Shown here piece by piece: positions 37,101 through 45,851 of a stretch of 64,000 bases of DNA. The notes under the pieces are model-generated. The model saw only the letters and a list, made by a program, of their open reading frames with translations. It did not search any database and was not told the origin of the DNA. This DNA is from Sphingomonas aliaeris (GTDB taxonomy: Bacteria > Pseudomonadota > Alphaproteobacteria > Sphingomonadales > Sphingomonadaceae), in assembly GCF_016743815.1 (NCBI RefSeq), contig NZ_CP061035.1, forward strand, positions 622,501-686,500. Reading direction: 5' to 3'. Numbering within the stretch: position 1 is the first letter of the stretch; every line of letters starts with the position of its first letter. Made by a program: the position numbers and the translations under genes.

Positions 37101-37691
37101 CCGCTCGATCGTGTCGAGAACCAGGGCTATATCCATTACCGCAAGGGTTCGCTGGTCATGTACCTGTTGCAGGACCGGCTGGGCGAGGCGCGGGTCAACG
37201 CTATGCTCCGCGGCTTGCTCGACCGCTATCGTTTCAAGGGCAAGCCATACCCGCGCTCGCTGGATCTCGTCGGAGGTCTGCTGACGCTGGCACGCACGCC
37301 GGCCGAACGCGAACTCATCCTCGATCTCACCGACCGGATCACGATATACGACCTGAAGGCCAAAGCCGCGAAGACGCGCAAGCTGCCTAATGACACGTAC
37401 GAAACGACGCTGACGATCGACGCCGCGAAATCCTACGCCAACGGAACCGGCGTCGAAAAGGCGGCCCCGCTGAACGACACGATCGACGTCGGCCTGTTCG
37501 ACCAACGGCCGGGCCTCGGGAGCTTTGCCGCCCGCGATGTCATCCTGAAGGAGCGCCGCCCGGTGGTTTCGGGCGTGCAGACCGTTCGGATCGTAACGAA
37601 GCGCAAGCCCGCTTTCGCTGGAATCGACCCGTACAACATGTACGTGGACCGAAACGGCGAGGATAATCTGGTCGCAGTCACGTCGGACTGA
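34101..37691 (+). CDS. ABC-2 permease fused to an M1-family metallopeptidase
   Basis: The 1196-residue protein combines two functions. Residues 1 to about 590 hold two ABC-2 permease-like blocks of membrane helices. From about 620 on, a periplasm-side M1 (aminopeptidase N-type) domain follows, with zinc site HELGH at 933-937 and the third ligand in MLIETMAQYSA 19 residues later, one more than in canonical M1 enzymes. The usual GxMEN motif is replaced by EFPGYASFAQ. This layout is seen in a known subfamily of transporter-peptidase fusions, probably coupling export or membrane extraction with peptide cleavage. It works with the preceding ATPase. Confidence 0.88.
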   Translation: MFGQIARFELRYQLRNPVFWTVAILFFLLTFGSMTIDQIQIGSGANIHKNAPVAIAQVHMIMSLFFMFVTTAFVANVIVRDDESGFGPMVRVTRVAKFDYLMARFLGAFGAAALAFAAIPLAIWLGTQMPWVDAETLGPNRLKDYAYAYFLLALPNLFLTSAIFFAVATMTRSMMYSYLGVVVFLMLYLAINAVLRAKPELRATGSYFELFGLGAFSTTTRYWTASESNAGLPVFAGVLLWNRVIGIAIGLVAVAIAYWRFSFTERGVSQRRLRKQKRVADKLAATAPMLVDRLPAARPAASNWTRLVQRCRFEMALVFRSPAFIILMLVGLFNALGGLLFAGEMFGTSIRQLTFAVIGTLQGSFSIIPLIIAIYYSGELVWRDRERGMHEIVDATSLPNWAYLVPKVLAVTGVLFATLVMSVVTACVVQLFRGQTDLALGQYFAWWVLPMTVDALILAILAVFVQALSPNKYVGWAIMVIYLVATITLITMGFEHPLYQYGSTGIGELSDMNGDQVGGARGWWLRLYWGSVALALCVFAHLLWRRGTETRLKVRLAQVPRRLLGMPGAVLAGALVVTAASGAYLYRDMNVLNRYRTATEGEERLATYEKKYLKYAALKQPTVTDMRLDVALYPGQRRLEANGTYDFVNDTGAPVRDLHVRLFDDHTRLGTVTIPGARLVSDDSDLQYRIYRFATPLAPGARGTLSFASTRWQRGIVANNDDTRVVGNGSFLQNAEFAPQLGMSRDGLLQDRAKRRKYGLPPEQRMAKLEDRSAQSRNMLGNAPWVRSDITVSTVAGQTPVAPGRKVSDVTTNGRRTARFVSTAPILAFFSVQSAAYAEKSRRVDGTDLTVFYDRKHDYNVDRMLDAMQRSLRYYRANFGPYQFDYARILEFPGYASFAQAFAGTIPYSERIGFLADTRDSTKIDYVSYVTAHELGHQYWGHQLVSADMQGGTMLIETMAQYSALMVMKHQYGEDKIRRFLKYELDSYLRSRGGEVIEEVPLDRVENQGYIHYRKGSLVMYLLQDRLGEARVNAMLRGLLDRYRFKGKPYPRSLDLVGGLLTLARTPAERELILDLTDRITIYDLKAKAAKTRKLPNDTYETTLTIDAAKSYANGTGVEKAAPLNDTIDVGLFDQRPGLGSFAARDVILKERRPVVSGVQTVRIVTKRKPAFAGIDPYNMYVDRNGEDNLVAVTSD

Positions 37692-37805
37692 TGCGATCGT
37701 CTTAAGCCCGGCTCCAGCCTGATTTGGACTAAAGCGTCTTCGTCCGGCATACGCGACTGCGCACCAATCGATGTCGACCAGCATCGAAGCGTGCCACCCC
37801 TATGT

Positions 37806-39341
37806 TCAGCTTCCCGGTTGGACGTAGGGGGCGGTCGCGAACAGTTCGCGTTGCCAACCGCGCGGGTCGTCCGCGACCCGACTCTCGACATCGACGATCA
37901 ACGTCGCGCGCCCGGGCAGCGTGTATGTCGGCCATTCGACCGCGCCGCGCACGGCCGGGTTGCCGGTCCGCGCGAACGCGATGAAGCGATCCTGCAAGGC
38001 GCGGGATACGGCACGCACGTCCGCGGTGTCGCCGACGCCCGCACCCTTTGCATCGACCGTACCGAAGACGAGCGGCACGTCGATGCAGTGGAATGCGCCT
38101 CGGCGTGAATCCTCGCGCGACGTGAAGTCGGTCTGGTACAGCCACGCCGGGGTACCGGCCCGCGCGCGCGCCTCCGCCACCTCGATCTGCCCGCGCCAGC
38201 TTCGCCCGGCCGTCGTTGCCGCGAAGAATATGTCCGCTGCCTTGGATTGCGGCATTTTGCGGCGATATTCTTCGACGATCCGTTCGGACAGAACATCAAC
38301 CGGCAATTCGTCGGCGATCCGGGACGCGACGTTGCTCCAGTCCATCGTCCGCACGAAGTCGCTGTCGGGATCGTAAAATGCGCGCATCTCGTCGCGTGCG
38401 TTGCCCGACAGCATCGGCAGCGATTGCGGCGGGGCGTCAGGCCAGAACGGATGCCGCGACAGTGCGCGCATGTCGAGCACCGGGCCGGTGTACAGCGCAC
38501 CGCCGGACACCGGGTCCTCCGTATCCAGCGCCTCGATCAGCTTTTCGACGGGTACCGCTGCGGCCCGGGTCGGATCCATCTTCAGCCGCGCGAGAAAGGC
38601 TTCGGCCCGGCGGGTCGCGTGAAGTGGTCCGGATGCGGTCACCTGCTGGCCGCTCATCGTCGCGACGCGGTGGAACAGCCCGGTCGCCGATGGCATCGCA
38701 AGCAACGTTGTCACCTTGCCGCCGCCCCCGGAATCGCCGAACGCGGTAACGAGCCCCGGATCGCCCCCGAAGGCCGCGATATTCTCGCGTATCCAGCGCA
38801 GCGCGAGCACTAGGTCGGCCTGTCCCGCATTGCCGCTGTCCGGGAATTCCGCCGACAGGCGCGCGAGATATAGATAGCCGAGCACGTTCAACCGGTGGTT
38901 GATGGTGACGACCACGACGCCGCGCGCGGCAAGCTGTCGTCCGTCGCTCACCGGGTCGTTCCCGCTGCCGAACGCATATCCGCCGCCATGCACGTAGACC
39001 ATCACCGGCAATTTGGCCCCCGGATGCGCATCGGGCGTCCAGATGTTCAGCGTCAGGCAATCCTCGGATTGCGGCCCGCGCCTGGTGTGTTGCGGACAGA
39101 CGGGGCCGAACGACACGGCGCGAATCTCGTCCCGCATTTTCTGCTCGAGTGTCGCCGCTCGGAAGCGGCTCGCCCGGCCGTAGCGGATGCCCAGAAAGCT
39201 GGATACGTTACCGCTTCGTAGGCCCAGATATCGTCCGGCAGGGCAGGCGACCCGCGGCTCCGGTGATTTGGCCAGAACACGCCCCGGCACTGCCAGCGAC
39301 AAGCCCGCTGCGAGCAACAGGCGTCGCGTCTCGTCCGTCAC
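37806..39341 (-). CDS. Type-B carboxylesterase
   Basis: The 511-residue exported esterase has a twin-Arg-like signal (TRRLLLAAGLSLAVPGRVLA). Family motifs are SEDCLTLNIWTP, YVHGGGYAFGSG (oxyanion hole) and the nucleophile elbow FGDSGGGGKV, in which the usual GESAGG Glu is Asp and the Ala is Gly. The His region is FHCIDVPLVFG. It would release an acyl or alcohol part from an imported ester. The GTG start overlaps the stop of the LysR gene by 4 bases, making it the last gene of the leftward operon. Confidence 0.88.
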   Translation of the reverse strand: MTDETRRLLLAAGLSLAVPGRVLAKSPEPRVACPAGRYLGLRSGNVSSFLGIRYGRASRFRAATLEQKMRDEIRAVSFGPVCPQHTRRGPQSEDCLTLNIWTPDAHPGAKLPVMVYVHGGGYAFGSGNDPVSDGRQLAARGVVVVTINHRLNVLGYLYLARLSAEFPDSGNAGQADLVLALRWIRENIAAFGGDPGLVTAFGDSGGGGKVTTLLAMPSATGLFHRVATMSGQQVTASGPLHATRRAEAFLARLKMDPTRAAAVPVEKLIEALDTEDPVSGGALYTGPVLDMRALSRHPFWPDAPPQSLPMLSGNARDEMRAFYDPDSDFVRTMDWSNVASRIADELPVDVLSERIVEEYRRKMPQSKAADIFFAATTAGRSWRGQIEVAEARARAGTPAWLYQTDFTSREDSRRGAFHCIDVPLVFGTVDAKGAGVGDTADVRAVSRALQDRFIAFARTGNPAVRGAVEWPTYTLPGRATLIVDVESRVADDPRGWQRELFATAPYVQPGS

Positions 39342-40222
39342 GGCCGCGCCACTGCGCGCGACGCCGCCTGCGCCTCGGACAGCAGGATATTGACCAGCCG
39401 CAAGCGTACCGTGCTGCGCGACCAGACCACGCCGATCCTGCGCCCGATTTCGGGCAGTGGCAGGGGCAGGCGCGCGACGTTGATCCCTTCGGGCCAGGGT
39501 GGGGACCAGTCGGGGACCAAGGACACCCCAAGTCCCCGATCGACCATCACGGCGATCGCATTCAATGCGTTGAGCTCGAAACGTTCGTGCGGAACGATCC
39601 CCGCGCGCCGCATATATTCGTCGGCATGGCGGCCGCCCCATTGGTTGCGGTCGTACCGGATCAACGGTTCGTTGGTCAGCAGGTCGTGCACGTCGCGGTG
39701 TGCCTGCGCGGCAGGCGCTAACACGATCAACGGTTCTTCGCGCAGCACCATCCAGTCGCTGGTCTTGGGCAGTGGATAGGGCGCCTCCAGCACGAACGCG
39801 GCATCGAGATTGCCGGCTTCGACCTGCGCGTAAAGCTGCGCCGAATTGCCGGATTCGATATGCACGGTGATGTCGGGAAAACGAGCGCTGACCCGCGCCA
39901 GAATCTCGGGCAGCATCGACATCAACGGCGTCGTACAGGCGCCGAGGTGCAATTCTCCGCTGAAAGCATCGTCATTGGCCAGGCTGCGCAGATCGGCCGC
40001 ATCACGCAGCAACTGGCGGGCATGCGTCAGGATGCGCCCGCCCTGTTCCGTCATCCGCACCGTCCGCCCGACGCGTATGATCAGCGGCGCGCCCAGCTCG
40101 CGCTCCAGCGTGTGCAATTGCTGTGCGATCGCTGACGGGCTGACGTTCAGCGACCGTGCGGCGGCGGCCATCGATCCCTGATCGACGACTGCGACGAACG
40201 TCCTCAGGAACTGGATGTCGAT
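39338..40222 (-). CDS. LysR-family transcriptional regulator with apparent ATC start
   Basis: LysR regulators bind DNA with an N-terminal winged helix-turn-helix and sense an effector in the C-terminal domain. From codon 18 the protein reads MAAAARSLNVSPSAIAQQL, the recognition helix region, but the preceding helix (DIQFLRTFVAVVDQGS) is also in frame and is required for the fold. It begins at an ATC codon at 40222, with GGAG 8 bases upstream and no ATG, GTG or TTG in frame. Either it uses a rare start, or the ATG carries a C for G. The start at ATG 40171 would lack part of the domain. It lies between the symporter and esterase genes and likely controls this locus. Confidence 0.8.
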   Translation of the reverse strand: MDIQFLRTFVAVVDQGSMAAAARSLNVSPSAIAQQLHTLERELGAPLIIRVGRTVRMTEQGGRILTHARQLLRDAADLRSLANDDAFSGELHLGACTTPLMSMLPEILARVSARFPDITVHIESGNSAQLYAQVEAGNLDAAFVLEAPYPLPKTSDWMVLREEPLIVLAPAAQAHRDVHDLLTNEPLIRYDRNQWGGRHADEYMRRAGIVPHERFELNALNAIAVMVDRGLGVSLVPDWSPPWPEGINVARLPLPLPEIGRRIGVVWSRSTVRLRLVNILLSEAQAASRAVARP

Positions 40223-40280
40223 GACAGCCGCTCCGGTTCGATATCGCGCCGTCCGCGCCGTCCACCCCCGGTGAAGACCG

Positions 40281-42629
40281 TCAGCCCGTCGAGCTGTTGA
40301 GCGGTCGGCGGGGGAACAGGAAACTGGCGAGATAGCCGATCACGATCGATGCGACGATTGCGATCGCAAGGTAGAAATACGGATGCACCAGCGCGAAGAT
40401 CCACGCGATCAGCGTGATGAGCGACGCGGCGACGATCCCGATCGCCGTGCCCTGCCAGTTGGCGCGGCGGGTGAACATGCCAAGCGTATAGGCGCCCGCG
40501 CAACTCCCTCCAAGCAAACCGAAAAGTTCGATCGTCAGGTCGAGCAGCGACCGAATCTCCATCCGCGACAGGATGATCGCGATGCCCACGCCGACCAGCC
40601 CGACGAGCACCGTCATCCATTCCGCGAAGCGCACTGCCTGTTTCTGTGTCGGCGGAACGCGGCGCAGCTTTTCGTAGAAATCGACGGACAGCAATGTCGC
40701 GACCGAATTGATCGTCCCGCTCAACGTCCCCATCGCGGCGGCGAAAAGCCCTGCGATGATGATGCCCGTGACGCCATGCGGCAGTTCGGTACCGATGAAG
40801 CTGGGGAACACCGCATCGATTGGCAGTAGCGGATCGAGCCGTCCGGGGTTCGCCCGGTAATAGGCGAACAAGGTCGTGCCGATGATGTAGAACAGGATGC
40901 CCGCAGGCAGCAGGATCACGGCGAAGAACCAGACCGACCGACTGGCCTGTTTCTCGGACGAGGTCGACAATACGCGCTGCATCAGCACCTGATCCTTGGG
41001 GAAGGTCAAGACGGTGTCGAACGTGTACAGGATGATGAAACCCCAGATCGTCGGGGTGGTGAAGTCGAAGCTGACATTGACCAGCTTCGTCTTGTCGAAC
41101 TGCATCGCCGTATCGTATATTTGGGCGAAGCCGATCGAGTGGATGATGAACCCGATCGCGAAGATCGCACCCGACATCAACACGATTACCTGGAAAACGT
41201 CGGTCCAGATTACCGCCTTCATCCCGCCGAGTGCGGTATAGACGATCGTGCACAGTCCGATCACGAGAATGCACAGGATGACATTCGTGCCGGTGATCGT
41301 GCCAATCGCGAGCGCGGGCAGGAACAGCACAACGCCCATGCGCCCGCCGACATGCATCAGGATGGCGAGCCCCGATGACAGCATGCGGATCGCGGGGTGG
41401 AAACGCGTCTCGAGATAGCTGAACACGGATACGAGGTTGAGCCGGCGGAACAGGGGGATCACCCAGAACGCGACCGCCATCAGCGCGACGACGGTGACGA
41501 TCTTCGACATCAGATATTGCCAGTCGGTGTCGAACGCCTTGGCCGGAACCGCGAGATAGCTGATCGAGCTGGTATTGGTGGCAAACATGCTGATCCCCGC
41601 CGCCCAGAACGGGATCGAGCGCGATCCGAGGAAGAACTCGCTCGTGGATCCCATCCGCGACCGCTGCCAGAAATAGAATCCGATCCCCAGCATCCCGGCC
41701 AGATAGACCAGGATGATCGTCCAATCGAGCCAGCCGAGCGGCCTGCGCTGCAACTCCAGTTCGGCGGAGGAGGTCGTTCCGTCGGCGCGGACCGCGACGA
41801 TGCCGTTGCGGTACGGCGTCGTCGCCGCGCCTGCCGCAAGGCTGTAGCCGAGCGGTGCCCAGGCGTCGGTGATCGTGCTGTAGCTATACCAGGTCGACTG
41901 CGCCCCGTCGCCGAGCAGGTACAGCAGATAGGCCTGTCCGATCGCGCGCGACGATCCGGCGACGACGGGTGCGGGCGCGGGTGTCCGCGCGAGCCATCCT
42001 TCCTTTGCGGTCCAGCGCCACTGACGATCGCCGCCATTGCCTCGTACGGTCAGGAACATGGTGGATCCACGCGCCGCCAGTGCGACCGGTACGCCGCCGC
42101 CCGGCCATGCCGCGATCGCCAGCCAGTCACCGCCGGTCGTCGCGCGGGACAGTATGTGCGGCGTTCCGTCGGATGCGCTGCCCGCGATGACGAACGCGTC
42201 CGGCAACAGCGCGGCCTGCGGACGGGTAAGACGCATCGGGAGGGCAAACGGCTGCGCGACCCGCAGCTTGTCGCCATCGATCGCAACGAGCGCCGCCCGG
42301 TCCACGCCCTGCGCAGAACCGAACAGCAGGGCGGCACGCTGGCCGTCCGTGACGCCGCCGATCGCTGCGGATAGATCGTCGGTTTCGAGCGATTGCCAGC
42401 GGCCATCGTCGCGCAGCACCGCCGCGCCGCCGCCCCGGATGGCGACGGGCTGCCCTCCTATGCTCACCGCCACGGGCAGTCCCGACCCGGGCAGTTCGGC
42501 GATCTTCGCACCGTCATGCGAGCGGACGACGGTGACGCCGCCTTCCGCCGCAGCCGCCGGGAACGCCAGCATCGCGCACATCGCAAGCAAGCATGCCGCC
42601 AGCCACCGCAGGATCGTGGCAGGCGTCAT
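40281..42629 (-). CDS. Sodium/solute symporter with N-terminal periplasmic beta-propeller-like domain
   Basis: The 782-residue protein has a signal peptide (ending near AAAAEGG), a domain of about 260 residues with kelch-like repeats (GRWQSLETDD, TWYSYSTITDAWAPLG), and then an SSS transporter of about 13 helices starting near residue 297 (LDWTIILVYLAGMLGIGFYF). FFLGSRSIPFWAAGISMFATNTSS fits the SSS sugar and sialic-acid type group. The extra domain may bind or present the substrate. The gene is between the lyase and LysR genes and overlaps the lyase gene by 4 bases. The substrate is unknown. Confidence 0.87.
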   Translation of the reverse strand: MTPATILRWLAACLLAMCAMLAFPAAAAEGGVTVVRSHDGAKIAELPGSGLPVAVSIGGQPVAIRGGGAAVLRDDGRWQSLETDDLSAAIGGVTDGQRAALLFGSAQGVDRAALVAIDGDKLRVAQPFALPMRLTRPQAALLPDAFVIAGSASDGTPHILSRATTGGDWLAIAAWPGGGVPVALAARGSTMFLTVRGNGGDRQWRWTAKEGWLARTPAPAPVVAGSSRAIGQAYLLYLLGDGAQSTWYSYSTITDAWAPLGYSLAAGAATTPYRNGIVAVRADGTTSSAELELQRRPLGWLDWTIILVYLAGMLGIGFYFWQRSRMGSTSEFFLGSRSIPFWAAGISMFATNTSSISYLAVPAKAFDTDWQYLMSKIVTVVALMAVAFWVIPLFRRLNLVSVFSYLETRFHPAIRMLSSGLAILMHVGGRMGVVLFLPALAIGTITGTNVILCILVIGLCTIVYTALGGMKAVIWTDVFQVIVLMSGAIFAIGFIIHSIGFAQIYDTAMQFDKTKLVNVSFDFTTPTIWGFIILYTFDTVLTFPKDQVLMQRVLSTSSEKQASRSVWFFAVILLPAGILFYIIGTTLFAYYRANPGRLDPLLPIDAVFPSFIGTELPHGVTGIIIAGLFAAAMGTLSGTINSVATLLSVDFYEKLRRVPPTQKQAVRFAEWMTVLVGLVGVGIAIILSRMEIRSLLDLTIELFGLLGGSCAGAYTLGMFTRRANWQGTAIGIVAASLITLIAWIFALVHPYFYLAIAIVASIVIGYLASFLFPRRPLNSSTG

Positions 42630-43441
42630 CGTTTCGTCTCCAGCAACGCACGTGCCTGATCGATCATCGGGCGGTCGATCATCGCGCCGTCCAGCGTGAA
42701 GGCACCACGCCCTGCCGCTGCCGCTGCATCCGCCGCCGCGACGATCCGGCGGGCGCGCGCCACCGTCGCTTCATCCGTCCCGAAAATCGCGTTCGCCAGG
42801 CCGACCTGCCGGGGATGGATGCAGCTCTTGCCGAGATAGCCCATACTCCGTGCGAGTTCGGCCTCGGCCTCGAAACCTGCGGCGTCGGCGATATCGGGCC
42901 AGGCGCCGTCATATGCGAAGCGACTGGATTCACCTGCGCCCAACCGGATCGTCCATAGTGCAGCATGGACGTGCCGCGGCGATCGCCGGTCCATGCCGAG
43001 CGTTGCGAACAAGTCGTTCAAGCCCACTTGCAGCCCGGCCACCGCGGGATGCGCCGCGATCTCGGCCACGCGGGCAAGCGCGCGCGGCGTTTCGATGGTG
43101 GGCAACAGGCGGGCGCCGTCGATATGCCGTGCGGCGGCATCGACAGTCGCGGCATCCTCGCATTTGGGCAGGTTGATCAGGTCGACGCGGACCGCCGTCA
43201 ATGCGGCAACGTCGCCGGCGAAATGTGGCGTATCCATGCCGTTGACGCGTACGATGATCGTCTTGCTGCTGGCCCGTACCGCGTCCGAGCCAAGAAAGTC
43301 CGCCAGCCGCGTTCGCGCCGCCGCCTTGCCGTCGCCAGGTACCGCATCTTCCAGATCGAAGGACAGGGCGTCGGCATCACCCGATAGCGCCTTGTCGAAG
43401 AAGTCGGGACGCGCGCCGGGCACGAATAACTTGCTGCGCAT
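42626..43441 (-). CDS. HpcH/HpaI aldolase/citrate lyase family protein (CitE-like)
   Basis: The 271-residue TIM-barrel lyase matches citrate lyase beta/malyl-CoA lyase. Motifs are RSKLFVPGARPDFFDKAL, SFDLEDAVPGDGK, metal-binding LPTIETPRAL and LQVGLNDLFATLG, and GKSCIHPRQV. Such enzymes cleave malyl-CoA, citramalyl-CoA and similar beta-hydroxyacyl-CoA esters. A class III CoA-transferase gene on the other arm of the locus could supply the CoA ester. The start is one of two adjacent ATG codons (43441 or 43444). It is the first gene of the leftward operon. Confidence 0.87.
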   Translation of the reverse strand: MRSKLFVPGARPDFFDKALSGDADALSFDLEDAVPGDGKAAARTRLADFLGSDAVRASSKTIIVRVNGMDTPHFAGDVAALTAVRVDLINLPKCEDAATVDAAARHIDGARLLPTIETPRALARVAEIAAHPAVAGLQVGLNDLFATLGMDRRSPRHVHAALWTIRLGAGESSRFAYDGAWPDIADAAGFEAEAELARSMGYLGKSCIHPRQVGLANAIFGTDEATVARARRIVAAADAAAAAGRGAFTLDGAMIDRPMIDQARALLETKR

Positions 43442-43627
43442 CATCCCCCCTGTTCTCGTCCATCCGCTACCACGCCGGACCGCAGGAAATCTATCGTGTA
43501 CGCCGACGAACACGCAAGTGTGATTGCGACACGGCAGAAAATGTGTGGAGTGAACCAAGCGCTGCCCGTTTTATTCGCGGTCTAACTAACGGTACAGTCG
43601 GTGAAAATAAGCGAATGGGAGGGGACT

Positions 43628-45826
43628 ATGATTACTTTCGCGCGCGCCACGATCGGCACGCTGATGCTGTCCGCAGCATGGACCGGCGCCACGGCTCAAC
43701 AGGCCGGGCCGCAACCCGCAGAACCGACCGCCGCGCAGGAAGCGGCAACCGCGACGACAGAGGAGCCCGCGCGCGACGACGATCGCGGCGTCATCGTCAC
43801 GGGCAGCCGCGCGCCGAAGGCGGTGGACAAGATCCCTGGCGCGATCACCATCATCACGCCCGCGGAAGTCCAGCGTTCGCTTGCGATCACCGAGGACAAT
43901 ACGGCGGTGCTGGCGAAGACCGTTCCTGGCTATTCGGAATCGAACCAGACGCTGAACACGCTGGGCGAAACATTGCGTGGACGTACCGCTTTGTACCTGT
44001 TCGACAGCATTCCGCAGTCGACCCCCCTGCGCGACGGTAGCCGCAACGCGACCTTCACCGACATGGCGGTGGTCGAGCGGATCGAGGTTATCGGCGGCGC
44101 TTCCGCATCGGAAGGCATCGGCGCGGCAGGCGGCGTCATCAACTTCATCTCGAAGCGCGCGACGCTGGACGGTACGCACTTTAACGTCGGTGGCCGGCTC
44201 GGCTCGCAGTTCCGCGACGACAGCACCGTCTGGAAACTGAACGGCGACATCTCGCACAAATCCGGCAGCTTCGACGTCTTCGCGGCCGCGGCCTATGTCG
44301 ATCGCGGTGCGACCTATGACGCGCGCGGTCGCCGGATCGGTCTCAGTTCGTCCAGCTCGCTGGCAGATTCGACGCAGAAGAACCTGTTCCTCAAGGTCGG
44401 AACCGATTTCGGTGCCGATCAGAACCAGCGCCTCGAGGCGACGGGCAGCTATTTCAAGCTCGCGAGCAAGGGCAACTACCATTACGTCGCGGGCAGCCGC
44501 GCAGGCGGGTTGCCCGACACATCCGAACCAGGGCCATTGCTGGTCAACGGCGTGGACGTGACGCGCGAGGAATATAACGAGTTCATCCAGGGCGCGCTGA
44601 ACTACAAGAACAAGGATCTGTTCGGCGGCAATCTGGTCGCGACCTTCTATTGGGCCAAGCAGGCGATGCGCTTTGCGGGCGAAAACGGCACGGACCGTCA
44701 GGACCCGCTGATCGCGCCGCTCGGCACCTTGGTCGACCAGTCGGAGATCAATTCGAAGAAATACGGCATCCGCACGTCCTATTCGCGGCCGGATTTCCTT
44801 ATCGACGGGCTGGAACTCCGCTTCGGCATCGACGCCGTGCGCGACGACACGCAACAGAAGCTGGCATTGACCAACCGCATCTGGGTCCCGCCGCTGAAAT
44901 ATACCAGCTTCGGTCCGTACGTTCAGTTGTCCTGGGATATCGGTCCGGTCACGTTGGCCGGCGGCCTGCGCCACGAGGATGGTCGCGTGAAGGTCGACGA
45001 TTACACGACCACTTTCTTCCGCAATCGCGTGTTCGTGCAGGGCGGTACGTTGAAGTACAAAAACGACCTGCTCAACGCGGGTGCGGTGTGGCGCATCGGT
45101 GGCGGCTTCTCGGCATTCGCATCGTATAGCGAAGGCTTCACGCTGCCGAACGTCGGCATCCCGCTGCGCAACATCAACTATCCCGGCCAGACGGTGGCGG
45201 GCATCCTCGATCTGCAGGCCGTGATCTTCAAGAACCGCGAATTCGGTGCGAACTGGCGCGGCAGCTGGGGCAGCTTCGGCGCGTCCTACTACAACTCCTA
45301 TTCGCGGCTGGGTTCGACGCTGGCGGTCGATCCGGTCACGCTCGATTTCGTGCTCAACCGCCGCCCGGTTCGTATCAAGGGTATCGATGCGACTGCCGAA
45401 ATCCGGCCGACCAGCACTTTGCGCGTCAACCTGCTGTACAGTCATGTCGATGGGCGGACGAGCGCTGCGAACAACATCGTCGAACCGTTGAACGTCCGTC
45501 TGGGCATCACCAACATCGCGCCCGACAAGCTGAATGCGACCGTCACCTATTCACCCACGCAGCAGGCGTCGGTATCGTTCGGGATGGACAAGACGTTCAC
45601 GCGCAGCATCAATCAGGGGATGAGCACGGCCGAACGGACGACCGGCCGGACGCTGTTCGATGCGACCGCACGGTACAAGATCGACGGGGTCGGCACGATC
45701 TCGCTCGCATCCGAAAACCTGTTCAACAAATACTATTTCCTGGCCTTCTCCCAGATCGACTTCTTCCAGAACTATTTCGCCGGGCGTGGTCGCACGGTGA
45801 CGCTGTCGCTGCGTAGCGACTTCTGA
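43628..45826 (+). CDS. TonB-dependent receptor of the catabolic locus
   Basis: This 732-residue outer-membrane receptor has a signal peptide (ending near GATAQQ), a plug with VIVTGSRAPKAVDKIPGAIT and VERIEVIGGASASEGIGAAG, and a barrel ending RTVTLSLRSDF. It lacks the siderophore-type plug of the other receptor. Placement in a locus with hydrolases and a symporter suggests a carbohydrate or glycoside as ligand. GGAGG precedes the ATG at 43628. It starts the rightward operon, divergent from the lyase gene across 186 bases. Confidence 0.9.
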   Translation: MITFARATIGTLMLSAAWTGATAQQAGPQPAEPTAAQEAATATTEEPARDDDRGVIVTGSRAPKAVDKIPGAITIITPAEVQRSLAITEDNTAVLAKTVPGYSESNQTLNTLGETLRGRTALYLFDSIPQSTPLRDGSRNATFTDMAVVERIEVIGGASASEGIGAAGGVINFISKRATLDGTHFNVGGRLGSQFRDDSTVWKLNGDISHKSGSFDVFAAAAYVDRGATYDARGRRIGLSSSSSLADSTQKNLFLKVGTDFGADQNQRLEATGSYFKLASKGNYHYVAGSRAGGLPDTSEPGPLLVNGVDVTREEYNEFIQGALNYKNKDLFGGNLVATFYWAKQAMRFAGENGTDRQDPLIAPLGTLVDQSEINSKKYGIRTSYSRPDFLIDGLELRFGIDAVRDDTQQKLALTNRIWVPPLKYTSFGPYVQLSWDIGPVTLAGGLRHEDGRVKVDDYTTTFFRNRVFVQGGTLKYKNDLLNAGAVWRIGGGFSAFASYSEGFTLPNVGIPLRNINYPGQTVAGILDLQAVIFKNREFGANWRGSWGSFGASYYNSYSRLGSTLAVDPVTLDFVLNRRPVRIKGIDATAEIRPTSTLRVNLLYSHVDGRTSAANNIVEPLNVRLGITNIAPDKLNATVTYSPTQQASVSFGMDKTFTRSINQGMSTAERTTGRTLFDATARYKIDGVGTISLASENLFNKYYFLAFSQIDFFQNYFAGRGRTVTLSLRSDF

Positions 45827-45851
45827 CGACGTCGCGGCACGGGGAACGGAT

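Noticed and set aside
43586..45445. 619-codon minus-strand ORF
   Set aside because: It is antisense to the TonB-dependent receptor, which has a signal peptide, plug and C-terminal Phe; the shadow has no domain.
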